Counted from the first letter of the stretch, positions 25,633 to 34,425 are shown. The stretch is DNA of 64,000 nucleotides from Nonomuraea spiralis (GCF_014648435.1 NZ_BMRC01000015.1:124001-188000); one strand, 5' to 3'. Made by a program: numbers and translations. The notes: a model not told the origin generated them from the sequence alone.

Positions 25633-26538
25633 ATGTCTCGACACACAACATCCGTAGCCGTCACCTGTGTGCTGATCGGCGGCCTGATCTCGGGCTGCGA
25701 CCAGAGCGACTGCGCCCCGAAGGCGATCGCCGGCGTCTACGAAGCCTATTCGCCCATCGTCCTCGCCGTCCTGCCTGAGGTGGTGCCGAAGGCGATCCCG
25801 GGGATCGCGGTCAGTCTCGGCCTGTTCGCGGCGGACGCCCTTGCGCGATACCTCATCGAGCACGCGGTCCCGAAGGACAAGACGTGGCTGCTGATCGAGC
25901 AGACGCTCCACGGGCAGCGGCGGACGAGCGTGTTCGAGCTCGGCACCGATCACGAGCTCAAGGTCAGCGTGAACGGCGCGCAGCTCAAGCACGTGGACCT
26001 CTACGTCAAGGAACGGCAGATCAAGGTGATCATCCCGCGCGGCACCGCGGCGGAGGTCACCGTCACCGACGCCGGGAACGGCGACGAGGTCGCGGTGCGC
26101 GGCACCGTCCCCGGCGACCTGGACGGCTCCCTCGACCTCGACACCGGCCACACCTCGCCGGACGACTCGCCCGAAGCCCGAGCGGCGGACATCCGGGTCG
26201 AGACGTTCGGCTTCGACGTAGGTCCGAAGCTGGTCAACGGGGCGACGGCCGCCCGGTTCGCCGGGAACGGCCGGCCGACGCTGCACGCCTGCATGTCCAT
26301 GCCCTCCACGGCCTGGACGAACGAGTTCCAGGACTGGCAGTCGGGAACCCAGGACCGATCCTGGTGCGTCAGGACCAACGCCGGGCACTACGGCCTCGCC
26401 GTCCCGAAGCAGACCGACGTCTTCTGGATCGGCTCCGCCGCGGACGCCGGTGCCGTCTCCTACCTGCTCTGGGCCCAGCCCGGCCTGCCCGCGGCCCCTG
26501 CCACCGCCGTCCCCGGAGCACGGACCGACGGGTGCTGA
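25633..26538 (+). CDS. Lipoprotein of unknown function
   Basis: The 301-residue protein has a lipoprotein signal sequence (SVAVTCVLIGGLISGC) whose lipobox Cys follows LISG, so it is likely anchored outside the cytoplasmic membrane. A second hydrophobic stretch (IPGIAVSLGLFAADALARYL) lies around residues 50-70. The rest is beta-rich and acidic. The ATG is at 25633. It is divergent from the methyltransferase. A decayed protease-like fragment follows immediately. I do not recognise a conserved domain. Confidence 0.75.
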   Translation: MSRHTTSVAVTCVLIGGLISGCDQSDCAPKAIAGVYEAYSPIVLAVLPEVVPKAIPGIAVSLGLFAADALARYLIEHAVPKDKTWLLIEQTLHGQRRTSVFELGTDHELKVSVNGAQLKHVDLYVKERQIKVIIPRGTAAEVTVTDAGNGDEVAVRGTVPGDLDGSLDLDTGHTSPDDSPEARAADIRVETFGFDVGPKLVNGATAARFAGNGRPTLHACMSMPSTAWTNEFQDWQSGTQDRSWCVRTNAGHYGLAVPKQTDVFWIGSAADAGAVSYLLWAQPGLPAAPATAVPGARTDGC

Positions 26539-26573
26539 CCCGGGCATGAGCGCACGCCGCCGTGCGGCCGTCG

Positions 26574-26845
26574 ATGAAGGCCGCCTTGGGCACCGAGAAG
26601 GGTGGCCGCGTCCACGCCGTCCAGATGCCCTTCGACGGCAGCGGCCTCACCGCGGCGGTCGAGGAGAAGGACAAGTCCCTCGTACGGCAGGCGCTGCCGG
26701 ACGTGGGGGTCCCGGTCTAGGTGGTCGCGCAGGAGCCGCTGCAGCTCACGTCCCGCTGCGACGACAACGTCCCCTGGTACGGCGGCGTGGCGATCGCCAA
26801 CGACACCTTCGGCGGCGTCGCCGGCGACAACCACGATCTTGACGG
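26574..26845 (+). pseudogene. Fragment of a secreted serine-protease-like gene with an in-frame stop
   Basis: ATG 26574 opens a frame (MKAALGTEKGGRVHAVQM, ending QALPDVGVPV) interrupted by TAG at 26718-26720. The same frame then continues VVAQEPLQLTSRCDDNVPWYG and GVAIANDTFGG. The second half looks like the start of an S1-type protease after its pro-region, but the catalytic residues are not present before the frame runs into the convergent dehydrogenase gene. It is best read as a broken 5' part of a lost gene. The family call is tentative. Confidence 0.45.
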
Positions 26846-27865
26846 TCACTGTTCTCCCTTCGTGTCGGTCCAGTCGAAGCAGAGCGCTCCGGCCGGTGCG
26901 CCACCGTCTCTCAGGCGTGCGTAGACGGCTGCCGCGTCCATGGGGGGCACCCGTTCGGAGATCATTCCGGCGGTTCGGAACGTGCCGGAGGCGAGGCGGC
27001 GGAAGTACAACCCGGTCACCGCGTCGCGGTTGAGCGGGCCGGCTGACGGGTCGTCGGATACGAGGTCGGCGTGCGCCCCGAGGATGGTCAGCGAGTTGCT
27101 GACCACGCCGGGGCCGAGCATCTGCCGGGACGGCGTGGGCGTGTCGCCGAGAAGGACGACACGGCCCAGCGTGCGGGCCAGCCGTACCGCCTGGGAGAGC
27201 ACGGCGGGGTTGCCGGTGACGTCGAAGACCACCTCGGCGAGCCGGCCGCCGGTCAGGTCGGCGACGGCGGCGCGGGCGTCGGCGGCGGTGGCCGCGAGCA
27301 GGTCGCTCGCGCCGCTCGCTCGCGCCAGGTCGAGCCGCCTGTCGTCGGTGTCGACGGCGACGACGCGCGAGGCTCCCTGCGCGACCGCGTACTGGACGAC
27401 CAGCTGACCCACCGGGCCGAGTCCCAGGACCACGACGGTCTCGCCCAGGGTGATCGCGGCTCTGGCGGTGCCCGCCGCCGCGGTGACGACGAGGGGGACC
27501 CACACCGCCTCCTCGTCCGTCACGCTGCCGGGCAGCAGCCGGACCTCGCGCTCGGTTAGTGTGACCAGTTCCTGGTGGGGCGCGTAGCTCTGCACGCGGT
27601 CGCCGGGCCGCAACGTCGTGACGCCTTCGCCGACCGCCTCCACGATCCCGGCCATGCTGTACCCGGGCCGGAACGGGTAACGCACCCACTCCTCCCAGTT
27701 GGTGTCCGGGTCGAACTCGCCACGCAGGCAGGCCAGCTCGGTGCCGGGGCTGATCAGTGACAGCGTGGTGCGGCACAACACTTCGCCGGAGCCCGGAGGG
27801 GTGACGTCCTCGCGCGCCACTCGCACCTCGCCCGGTTTCGTGAACTCCACGAACAACGACCTCAT
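26846..27865 (-). CDS. Zinc-type alcohol dehydrogenase-like (MDR) oxidoreductase
   Basis: The 339-residue protein has the GroES-like N-terminal domain (LISPGTELACLRGEF, PGYSMAGIVEAVGEGV) and a Rossmann domain with VLGLGPVGQLVVQYA. The N-terminal structural pattern of this sub-family (threonine/sorbitol dehydrogenase-like, with bacteriochlorophyllide-type starts) does not include the full zinc-binding Cys set, so zinc catalysis is uncertain. ATG 27865 has GGGAGGG upstream. It follows a polysaccharide deacetylase gene by 55 bases on the same strand. Sugar or polyol oxidation fits the neighbouring GntR-controlled sugar importer but is inference. Confidence 0.88.
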   Translation of the reverse strand: MRSLFVEFTKPGEVRVAREDVTPPGSGEVLCRTTLSLISPGTELACLRGEFDPDTNWEEWVRYPFRPGYSMAGIVEAVGEGVTTLRPGDRVQSYAPHQELVTLTEREVRLLPGSVTDEEAVWVPLVVTAAAGTARAAITLGETVVVLGLGPVGQLVVQYAVAQGASRVVAVDTDDRRLDLARASGASDLLAATAADARAAVADLTGGRLAEVVFDVTGNPAVLSQAVRLARTLGRVVLLGDTPTPSRQMLGPGVVSNSLTILGAHADLVSDDPSAGPLNRDAVTGLYFRRLASGTFRTAGMISERVPPMDAAAVYARLRDGGAPAGALCFDWTDTKGEQ

Positions 27866-27920
27866 CGGTCCCTCCCAAGGTGTACGGTCTGCCCGCGGCC
27901 CGCGCTCGCGCGTGGGCAGT

Positions 27921-28544
27921 TCATGCAAGTTCGTCCATGCGAACGAAGCGGGCACCGGCCGCGCGCAGCCCGTCGATGACCAGCGGCAGAGCACGGCCGG
28001 TGGCCTTGGTCCATGGATGGAGCAGCACCACGGCGCCGTCGCCGTGCGCGGTGGCCTGCTCGATGATCAGGCGGGCGACGCTCGGTCCGGTGGCCTTGCC
28101 GCGCCAGTCGAACGGGTCCACGTGCCAGCTCGTCTCCTGGTAGCCGAGCCGGTCCAGTGCGGACCGGATGGCCGGATCCTCGCTGCCGTCGCCGAACGGG
28201 CAGCGGAACCAGGGACGCGGGTCGTGGCCGGTGGCGCGGCGGATGGCGCGTTCGGCGAGCTGTACGTCCTGCTTGAAGGCCTTGGGCGACAGCCAGCTCA
28301 TCGGCGCGTGGTGATGGGAGTGGTTGCCGATCAGGTGACCGCGGGCGGCCAGGTCCTCGGCCAGCGAGGGGTTCGCCTGGGCCCAGCGCCCTTGGACGAA
28401 CATGGTCCCCACGGCCTCGCGCTCGGTGAGCGTTTCGAGCACGTGCCGGGTGCCGTCCGGGTGGGCGGGCCGGTCGCCGTGCTCGACGTCGAAGGTCAGC
28501 GCCACTCGCCAGGGCGCCGGTCGGGTTCGGGGTGACTTCGTCAC
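27921..28544 (-). CDS. Polysaccharide deacetylase (NodB homology domain)
   Basis: The 207-residue protein is a nearly bare NodB domain: motif 1 LTFDVEHGDR (residues 16-25), motif 2 GNHSHHHAPM with the metal-binding His pair, motif 3 RCPFGDGSE, and the C-terminal VVLLHPW. In motif 1 the usual second Asp is Val-Glu, as in the TFDVE sub-group that acts on varied N-acyl sugars or small amides. No signal peptide is visible, so it may work in the cytoplasm. It starts at GTG 28544. A run of nine G bases (28567-28575) lies just upstream. Confidence 0.88.
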   Translation of the reverse strand: MTKSPRTRPAPWRVALTFDVEHGDRPAHPDGTRHVLETLTEREAVGTMFVQGRWAQANPSLAEDLAARGHLIGNHSHHHAPMSWLSPKAFKQDVQLAERAIRRATGHDPRPWFRCPFGDGSEDPAIRSALDRLGYQETSWHVDPFDWRGKATGPSVARLIIEQATAHGDGAVVLLHPWTKATGRALPLVIDGLRAAGARFVRMDELA

Positions 28545-28622
28545 GCCTTGTACCTGCCTCTGCTACGGGGGGGGGCCGCCTTGACGGAGCTTGACAGAGG
28601 TAGCGGCTGTGATCAGTGTTGC

Positions 28623-28636
28623 TGACAACATTGTCA
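28623..28636. promoter_or_regulatory. 14-bp palindrome TGACAA-CA-TTGTCA, probable GntR operator
   Basis: A perfect palindrome with a two-base centre lies between the deacetylase (minus) and GntR (plus) genes, 44 bases before the GntR start. Its arms also resemble -35 boxes (TTGTCA) in both directions. HutC-type GntR proteins bind short palindromes, so the GntR product is the best candidate ligand. AT content around it is higher than in the neighbouring genes. Confidence 0.55.
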
Positions 28637-28679
28637 TCAAACAACTGCTTGGCAGATTCCGGAAGAAAGCGAACACCCG

Positions 28680-29450
28680 ATGGTGCGCTATCGGCTTGAG
28701 GCCGGTCCGATTCCCCTCCACCACCAGGTCTACCTGGACCTGAGCGCCGCGCTGGACGAGGGGGAATGGCTGGCGGGAGACCGCTTGCCGCCGGAAAGAG
28801 AGCTGGCCCGCCGCTACGGATGCAGCCTCATCCCCGTACGGCGGGCCCTGGCCGAACTGGCCCGCGAAGGCCGCCTGGAACGCACCCGCGGACGCGGCAC
28901 GTTCGTCCTGCATTCCCGGCTGGAGGTCGACATGGGCACCAGCCAGAGCTTCGCCGACCTCATGCACATGCACGGCATGGACCCGGACACCAGGCTGGTC
29001 GGGTCCGGGATCGAGAGGCCGGGGGAGATGGTCGCCGCCGCACTGGCCCTGGCCGACGGCGCGCGGGTCGTCTACCTTGAGCGCCTGCGCATCGCCAACG
29101 GCGAGCCGCTGATCCTGGAGCAGGTCTACCTGCCGGCCGACCGCTTCGCCGGGCTGCTCGACCATGACCTCGAACGCAACTCCCTCTACAGCCTGCTGGC
29201 CGAGCACTACGGGGCCAGGATCGTACGCGCCCGCGAGGTCATCGAGCCGGTACGGCTGCGCGCCCACGAGGCCCGCCTGCTCGACCAGCCGGTGGAACGC
29301 CCCGCCATGCTCGTCGAGGGGATCGCCTTCGGCCCCGGCGACGAGCCCATCGAATTCACCCGCAGTTACGTGAGAGGCGACCGCGCCCGCCTCTCCTTCG
29401 AACTCTCCATCGCTCGCCCCCCAGACCCCAGCATCGGGAGAGACATGTGA
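28680..29450 (+). CDS. GntR-family regulator, HutC subfamily
   Basis: The 256-residue protein has the winged helix of GntR regulators (LHHQVYLDLSAALDEGEW, LPPERELARRYGCSLIPVRR) and a C-terminal UTRA ligand-binding domain (LERLRIANGEPLILEQVYLP, IEFTRSYVRGDRARLSFEL). HutC-type proteins sense sugars, amino sugars or amino acids. The stop codon overlaps the start of the solute-binding protein gene (GTGA), so it belongs to the importer operon and most likely senses its substrate. It probably binds the palindrome at 28623. Confidence 0.93.
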   Translation: MVRYRLEAGPIPLHHQVYLDLSAALDEGEWLAGDRLPPERELARRYGCSLIPVRRALAELAREGRLERTRGRGTFVLHSRLEVDMGTSQSFADLMHMHGMDPDTRLVGSGIERPGEMVAAALALADGARVVYLERLRIANGEPLILEQVYLPADRFAGLLDHDLERNSLYSLLAEHYGARIVRAREVIEPVRLRAHEARLLDQPVERPAMLVEGIAFGPGDEPIEFTRSYVRGDRARLSFELSIARPPDPSIGRDM

Positions 29451-30820
29451 ATCGGTTGTCGCGCGCCCTGGTCGCGATCGTCTTAGCCGTGGCACTGGCC
29501 GCCTGCGGATCCGCCTCCCCGCCGAGCGGTGACGCCGCGGCGGTGGAGCTGCGCTGGTACTGCTGTCTCGGGACCGGCGAGCAGGCCGAACAGGTCAAGG
29601 CGCAGCAGAAGGTGATCGAAAAGTTCCACGCCGCCCAGCGCAGGATCAGGGTGAAGCTCGAGGTCGTCCCGTACAACTCCGCCCGCGACACGCTCGCCAC
29701 CCAGATCGCCTCCGGCAACGGGCCCGACCTCGCCGGTCCCGTCGGTGTCGGCGGCGCCGCCGCCTTCCACGGCCAGTGGCTCGATCTGGCTCCCCTCATC
29801 AAGTCCAGCGGCTTCGACCTCAGCCCGTACGCCAAGGGCAGCGCCGACCTCTACCGGATCGGCTCCGTGCAGGAGGGAATCCCGTTCGCGATCTACCCGT
29901 CGACCCTGTACTACAAGGCCGACATGTTCGAGGAGGCCGGTCTGGCCGAGCCGCCGCACAAGTACGGCGAGAAGTACACCTGGCCCGACGGCCGCCAGAG
30001 CGAGTGGAACTACGACACGCTCAGGGACCTGGCCCTCAGGCTCACCGTCGACAAGAACGGGAAAGACGCCACCCAGGCGGGATTCAACCCCGGCGAGATC
30101 GTGCAGTACGGCTTCGAGCCGGCCCGCGACGACCTGCGCTACCAGGGCGCCGCCTTCGCCGCCGGATCACTGGACACGGGCGACGGCAAGACCGTGAAGA
30201 TCCCCGACGCCTGGGCCGACGCCTGGCGCTTCTTCTACGACGGCATGTGGAAGGACCGGTTCATCATGACCGGCCCCGTCTTCGACTCCGAGCAGTTCAA
30301 CGGGGACGGCGCCGCCTTCTTCTCCGGGCACGTCGCGATGAGCGTCAACTTCCTGTGGTCCACCTACGGCGTGGCCGGCGCCGGCGACGACTGGGACCTG
30401 GCCGCGATGCCCTCGTACGACGGCAGGACCACCTCACCCACCAGCGCGGACACCTTCCGGATCCTGGCCGGCAGCAAGCACCCCGCCGAGGCCTTCGAGT
30501 TCCTGACGTACCTGGTCGGCCCGGCCGCCCAGGAACTGCTCTCCGCGTACGGCGCGATGCCCGCCCGCACCGCCTACCAGGACGCCTTCTTCGCCAAGCT
30601 GGCCGGGCAGTTCACCAACAAGGTCGACTGGCAGGTCGTCAAGGACAGCGTGGCGTTCGCCGACAACCCGCACTCGGAGTCGTACACGCCCAAGTACAAC
30701 CAGACGCTCACCATTCTCGGCACCTACCGGAGCCGCTGGATGACCAAGGGCGGGCTCGACATGAACGCCCAGCTCAAGGAGATGCGCGAGGAGATCCAGG
30801 CGGCGTGGAACCGCTCATGA
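29447..30820 (+). CDS. Sugar ABC transporter solute-binding lipoprotein
   Basis: The 457-residue protein has a lipoprotein signal (LVAIVLAVALAAC, Cys20) and the fold pattern of family 1 extracellular sugar-binding proteins (ARDTLATQIASGNGPDLAGP, FFSGHVAMSVNFLWSTYG). It captures a sugar or glycoside outside the membrane and delivers it to the two permeases encoded downstream. Codon 13 (29483-29485) is TTA, early enough to gate translation through the rare leucyl-tRNA. Start and stop overlap the neighbouring genes by four bases (GTGA and ATGA), so the operon is tightly coupled. Confidence 0.95.
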   Translation: MNRLSRALVAIVLAVALAACGSASPPSGDAAAVELRWYCCLGTGEQAEQVKAQQKVIEKFHAAQRRIRVKLEVVPYNSARDTLATQIASGNGPDLAGPVGVGGAAAFHGQWLDLAPLIKSSGFDLSPYAKGSADLYRIGSVQEGIPFAIYPSTLYYKADMFEEAGLAEPPHKYGEKYTWPDGRQSEWNYDTLRDLALRLTVDKNGKDATQAGFNPGEIVQYGFEPARDDLRYQGAAFAAGSLDTGDGKTVKIPDAWADAWRFFYDGMWKDRFIMTGPVFDSEQFNGDGAAFFSGHVAMSVNFLWSTYGVAGAGDDWDLAAMPSYDGRTTSPTSADTFRILAGSKHPAEAFEFLTYLVGPAAQELLSAYGAMPARTAYQDAFFAKLAGQFTNKVDWQVVKDSVAFADNPHSESYTPKYNQTLTILGTYRSRWMTKGGLDMNAQLKEMREEIQAAWNRS

Positions 30821-31731
30821 GAGGCGAGCCGATGTCCCGGGTGGCCCGCCGGGAGGCCCGGTACGGATTCCTGTTCGTCCTTCCGTGGATCATCGGGTTC
30901 CTCGCGTTCACGGCGCTTCCGATGGCGGCCACGTTCGTCTTCACCTTCCTCAACATCTCGCTGGCCGAGCAGGAGCCGCTCATGTTCGTCGGCCTGGCGA
31001 ACTACCAGCGGCTCTTCGCCGACCAGCAGGCGTGGGCCTCGTTGTGGGTGACCGCCCGCTTCGCCCTGCTCTGGCTGCCGCTGGTCATCGCCTTGCCGTT
31101 CCTGCTCGCGGTCGCGGTCAACAGCAAGTACGTGCGCGGCGCCGGGCTGTTGCGGGTGCTGCTGTTCATGCCGTACGTGGTGCCGTTCGTGGCCGGCGCG
31201 CTGATCTGGCAGAACATGCTGGTCGACGACGGATGGATCAACACCGCGCTGCGCCTGCTCGGCGTGGGCGACCCGCCGAGCTGGCTGAGCGACCCCGCCT
31301 GGGTGATCCCGGGGCTCGTCATGATCGGCCTGTGGGGGTTGGGCTCGGGCATCATCATCAACCTGGCGGGGCTGCGCGGCATCCCCACCGAGTTGTACGA
31401 CGCCGCCCGGCTCGACGGCGCCGGATGGTGGCGCCAGTTGTGGCACGTGACGATCCCGATGATGTCACCGGTGATCTTCTACACGATGATCCTCGCGGTC
31501 GTCGAGGTCATGCAGTACTTCCTCGTCCCGCTGGTGCTCTTCGACGGCAGCGGCGACCCCGGCGGCGCGACCCGCTTCTTCAACCTCTACCTGTACCAGA
31601 CCTTCTTCACCTATCAGGAGATGTCCTACGGCTCGACGCTGGCGTGGCTGCTGTTCGTCATCACCCTCGTCGTGACCCTGGTGCTGTTCCGGCTGTCCAG
31701 GCGCTGGGTCCACTACACGAGTGAAAGGTGA
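30817..31731 (+). CDS. Sugar ABC transporter permease (MalF/UgpA-like)
   Basis: The 304-residue protein has six membrane segments and the inner-membrane EAA-type loop (ELYDAARLDGAGWWRQLWHV) that contacts the ATPase. It starts at ATG 30817, overlapping the upstream stop; ATG 30832 is an alternative with GAGAGG upstream. It pairs with the next permease to form the importer channel. There is no ATPase gene in the operon, so a shared MsiK-type ATPase elsewhere is expected from family knowledge. Confidence 0.94.
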   Translation: MRGEPMSRVARREARYGFLFVLPWIIGFLAFTALPMAATFVFTFLNISLAEQEPLMFVGLANYQRLFADQQAWASLWVTARFALLWLPLVIALPFLLAVAVNSKYVRGAGLLRVLLFMPYVVPFVAGALIWQNMLVDDGWINTALRLLGVGDPPSWLSDPAWVIPGLVMIGLWGLGSGIIINLAGLRGIPTELYDAARLDGAGWWRQLWHVTIPMMSPVIFYTMILAVVEVMQYFLVPLVLFDGSGDPGGATRFFNLYLYQTFFTYQEMSYGSTLAWLLFVITLVVTLVLFRLSRRWVHYTSER

Positions 31732-31735
31732 CCCG

Positions 31736-32767
31736 GTGACCCCGTACGCGGCCCGCCGCATCCGGGCAGCGCTGATGACGATCGTGATGTTCGGCATCGT
31801 CGCGGCGTTCCTGTCGCCTCTCGTCCAGATGACGCTGTCGTCGCTGAAGAGCGAACGTCAGGTCAGCCAGGCGCACGCGCCGCTGCTGCCGTCCGACCCG
31901 CGCACCTTCACCCACGAGGGCCGGCGGTACGACGTGTACCAGGTGCCGCTCGACGGCGCGGTCCGCGAACTCGCCCTGGTGAAGAAGGGGCGCGCCGAGA
32001 GCGAGTTCGTCGACCCGGCGGCGCCCGAGCAGGGAACCGTCACCTGGCGCGGCTCCTGGCGCACCCTCGAACCCAGCTGGACCCTGGCGCCGCAATGGTC
32101 GAACTACGCCGCGGTCTGGAAACTCATCGACTTCCCCCGGCTGCTGTTCAACACCATCGCACTGGCGGTGATCAGCACGATCGGGACCGTTCTGTCGTGC
32201 ACGCTGGTCGCCTACGGCTTCGCCCGCTTCCGCTTCCCCGGCCGCGGACCGCTGTTCACCCTGCTCATCGCCACGATCTTCCTGCCCGCCGCGGTGACGA
32301 TGATCCCGACATACGCGATCTTCGCGCAGATCGGGTGGGTCGGCACCTGGCTGCCGCTGCTCGTGCCGACCTTCTTCGCCAACGCCTACAGCGTCTTTCT
32401 GCTACGGCAGTACTTCCTGACCATCCCGCGCGAGATGGACGAAGCGGCCGCGATCGACGGTGCCGGACCGCTGCGCACGTTGCGTTCGGTGATCGTGCCG
32501 CAGGCGTGGCCGGCGATCACCGCCGTCACCCTGTTCAACTTCGTCTACACCTGGAACGACTACTTCACCCCGCTCATCTACCTGTCCGGCCGGCCCGAAC
32601 TCCAGCCGCTGCAGGTGGGCCTGGCCGCCTTCAACGGCCTGTACTCGACGAAACCCGCCTACATCCAGGCCGGCGCCATGATGACGATCGCCGTACCGGT
32701 GATCCTCTTCATCTGCTTCCAGCGCACGTTCGTGCGCGGCATCATGAGCACCGGGGTGGAGAAATGA
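31736..32767 (+). CDS. Sugar ABC transporter permease (MalG/UgpE-like)
   Basis: The 343-residue permease has the EAA loop EMDEAAAIDGAGPLRTLRSV. After the first membrane segment it carries an insertion of roughly 80 residues (about 35-120), predicted to face outside, where typical MalG-like proteins have a short loop. The insertion is beta-like and could help bind the solute or its lipoprotein. GTG 31736 is preferred because AAAGG lies just before it; GTG 31721 would overlap the upstream gene by eleven bases. Confidence 0.92.
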   Translation: MTPYAARRIRAALMTIVMFGIVAAFLSPLVQMTLSSLKSERQVSQAHAPLLPSDPRTFTHEGRRYDVYQVPLDGAVRELALVKKGRAESEFVDPAAPEQGTVTWRGSWRTLEPSWTLAPQWSNYAAVWKLIDFPRLLFNTIALAVISTIGTVLSCTLVAYGFARFRFPGRGPLFTLLIATIFLPAAVTMIPTYAIFAQIGWVGTWLPLLVPTFFANAYSVFLLRQYFLTIPREMDEAAAIDGAGPLRTLRSVIVPQAWPAITAVTLFNFVYTWNDYFTPLIYLSGRPELQPLQVGLAAFNGLYSTKPAYIQAGAMMTIAVPVILFICFQRTFVRGIMSTGVEK

Positions 32768-32795
32768 CCCCGGCGCCATCGTCAGCGTCTGTTTG

Positions 32796-33008
32796 TCAGT
32801 AGTGGACGGTGGCGCCCAACGCGAGGTGGGCCTTCGCGGAAGCTGAGTGCAGACCCGCGTAGGCGTGGCAGATGTCGGCCGGTGAGGCGAAGCACTCGAT
32901 CTGATCGACATACCTGGGTCGGGACAAGGTCTCGCGTACCTCGGGCAGCAGTAGCTGTTCCAGCTCCAGCAGCGCGCCGATGCGCGGGGGAGGAGGCGGT
33001 TTCGTCGA
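32796..33008 (-). pseudogene. C-terminal fragment of an unidentified protein
   Basis: The minus frame is open from 33008 to its TGA at 32796-32798 and has strong third-position GC bias. It reads GALLELEQLLLPEVRETLSR, then VDQIECFASPADICHAYAGL and an end ATVHY. There is no ATG or GTG start in frame. The sequence looks like a genuine protein tail, so it is probably the remnant of a gene whose front was lost, or a short gene with a TTG/CTG start. I do not recognise the family. Confidence 0.35.
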
Positions 33009-33040
33009 TCACTGCCGTGCCTTTCCTGCGAGGGGGGTGG

Positions 33041-34366
33041 TCAGCGTTTGAAGGGCGACAGGAGCCGGGCGATCGCCGGTTGCCGCGATGCCAGCCAGTC
33101 GGCGATGTCGGTGACCACGGCCGCGTCCACGTGCTGGGGCCTGTCGTAGTCCGCGGGGGTGGACGGGCCTGAGCCGGGGAAGAACAGGTGGTCGTCGGCG
33201 TCGTAGACGCGGATGGTGACGTCCGTACGGTGGTCGAGTCCTGCCTGCCAGCCCGCGAGGTCGTCGGCGACGGTCACCTGGTAGTCGCGGCCGCCCTGCA
33301 GGATGAGCATCGGCTTGTCCAGCGCGGCCGCGGTCGCGACCGGGTCGTAGCCACGCAGGTCGAGCCAGTACGCCCCGGAGAACCCGAACGGCAGCTCCGC
33401 GGCGGGTGTCTCGGCCGACAGCTGAGGGCTGTCGACACGTGCGGCCTGCCGCGTGATCGCCTCGACCGCGGCCTGCGCGCCGGGGTCGAGCGAGGCGAGA
33501 TGGCGGACGACGCGGACGGCGGCCTGATGCATGGGCTGGGTGTCACCGGCCAGGAGCACCAGTCCGGCCACCGACGGCTCGGCGGCGGCGACCCGCGGGG
33601 CGACCTTGCCGCCCATGCTGTGACCCGCGACGAACACCCGCGCGGCGTCGACGGCAGGGTGGCCCTGGAGCAGGCGGATGGCCGCGACGGCGTGCGGGAC
33701 GTACTCGTCGCTCATCGTGAAGCCCCGGTCCGCCGCCACCTCGGCGGCGTGGGTGTGGGTGACCTTGTCGAAGCGCAGCACCGCCACGCCGCGGCCGGCC
33801 AGCCCCCAGGCCAGGTCCTTGAGGGGTTTGTTGGGGCCGCTGGTGGCGTCCCGGTCGAACGGTCCGCCGCCGCTGAGCAGCACCACCGCGGGCCACGGGC
33901 CGCGCCCGCGCGGCAGGCTCAACGTGCCGGGTACGGCCAGCGCGCCGGCGCCCACGGTGACCTCGTGCTCGTCGAATCTCTTGCGGCGGGCGTACGGGGG
34001 TGGTGTCCACGGCTCGGCGAGCGGAGGTGCGAGCCGCAGGTCCTGCAGCAGACCGGTCTCGTCGACCGCCATGACCACCGTCAGCCCGCCACGTTCGTAC
34101 GTCACCGGGACGCTCACCTTGACCAGCTCGGCCTTCCCCGTTGCGGTCACCCAGCCGTCAGGGGCCGGCTCGCTGACCGGCGTCCCGATCGCGGAGATCG
34201 TCCCGATCCTGGAGAGCTGGCTCTCCCAGGCGACCTGAAGCGTCTCGGCGGAGACCGCCGCTCGCAGCCGCGGAGCGAACAACGTCTCAATGTCCGCGAA
34301 GCGTCCGCTCCGCGCCATCTCGACGATCGCCGTGGCGATCGCCGCCGGATCCGTTTCCGTGGTCAT
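33041..34366 (-). CDS. Alpha/beta hydrolase with N-terminal DUF3887-like domain
   Basis: The 441-residue protein has an N-terminal NTF2-like DUF3887-type domain (AIVEMARSGRFADIETLFAP) and a C-terminal alpha/beta hydrolase. The nucleophile elbow is GHSMGG, the acid lies in the LILQGGRDYQV region, and a His is in DADDHLFF. Such proteins act as esterases, some on drugs. ATG 34366 is supported by the family start. It is divergent from an ArsR-like regulator with a palindrome between them, suggesting substrate-controlled expression. Confidence 0.9.
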   Translation of the reverse strand: MTTETDPAAIATAIVEMARSGRFADIETLFAPRLRAAVSAETLQVAWESQLSRIGTISAIGTPVSEPAPDGWVTATGKAELVKVSVPVTYERGGLTVVMAVDETGLLQDLRLAPPLAEPWTPPPYARRKRFDEHEVTVGAGALAVPGTLSLPRGRGPWPAVVLLSGGGPFDRDATSGPNKPLKDLAWGLAGRGVAVLRFDKVTHTHAAEVAADRGFTMSDEYVPHAVAAIRLLQGHPAVDAARVFVAGHSMGGKVAPRVAAAEPSVAGLVLLAGDTQPMHQAAVRVVRHLASLDPGAQAAVEAITRQAARVDSPQLSAETPAAELPFGFSGAYWLDLRGYDPVATAAALDKPMLILQGGRDYQVTVADDLAGWQAGLDHRTDVTIRVYDADDHLFFPGSGPSTPADYDRPQHVDAAVVTDIADWLASRQPAIARLLSPFKR

Positions 34367-34382
34367 CCCAACCCCATCCTTT

Positions 34383-34403
34383 CTACTGTTTTGCGAACGG
34401 TAG
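34383..34403. promoter_or_regulatory. Imperfect palindrome, probable operator
   Basis: CTACTGTT and AACGGTAG (7 of 8 positions complementary) flank TTGCG in the 59-base gap between the hydrolase and the ArsR-like regulator. Its central position suits a single dimeric repressor acting on both promoters. The regulator at 34426 is the natural candidate. Confidence 0.5.
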
Positions 34404-34425
34404 CACAGCATGAGACTGTTGGATC

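Noticed and set aside
24613..26547. A very long minus-strand frame fusing the methyltransferase with upstream sequence
   Set aside because: The upstream 350 residues are antisense to the lipoprotein gene and lack family character; the methyltransferase begins at 25479.
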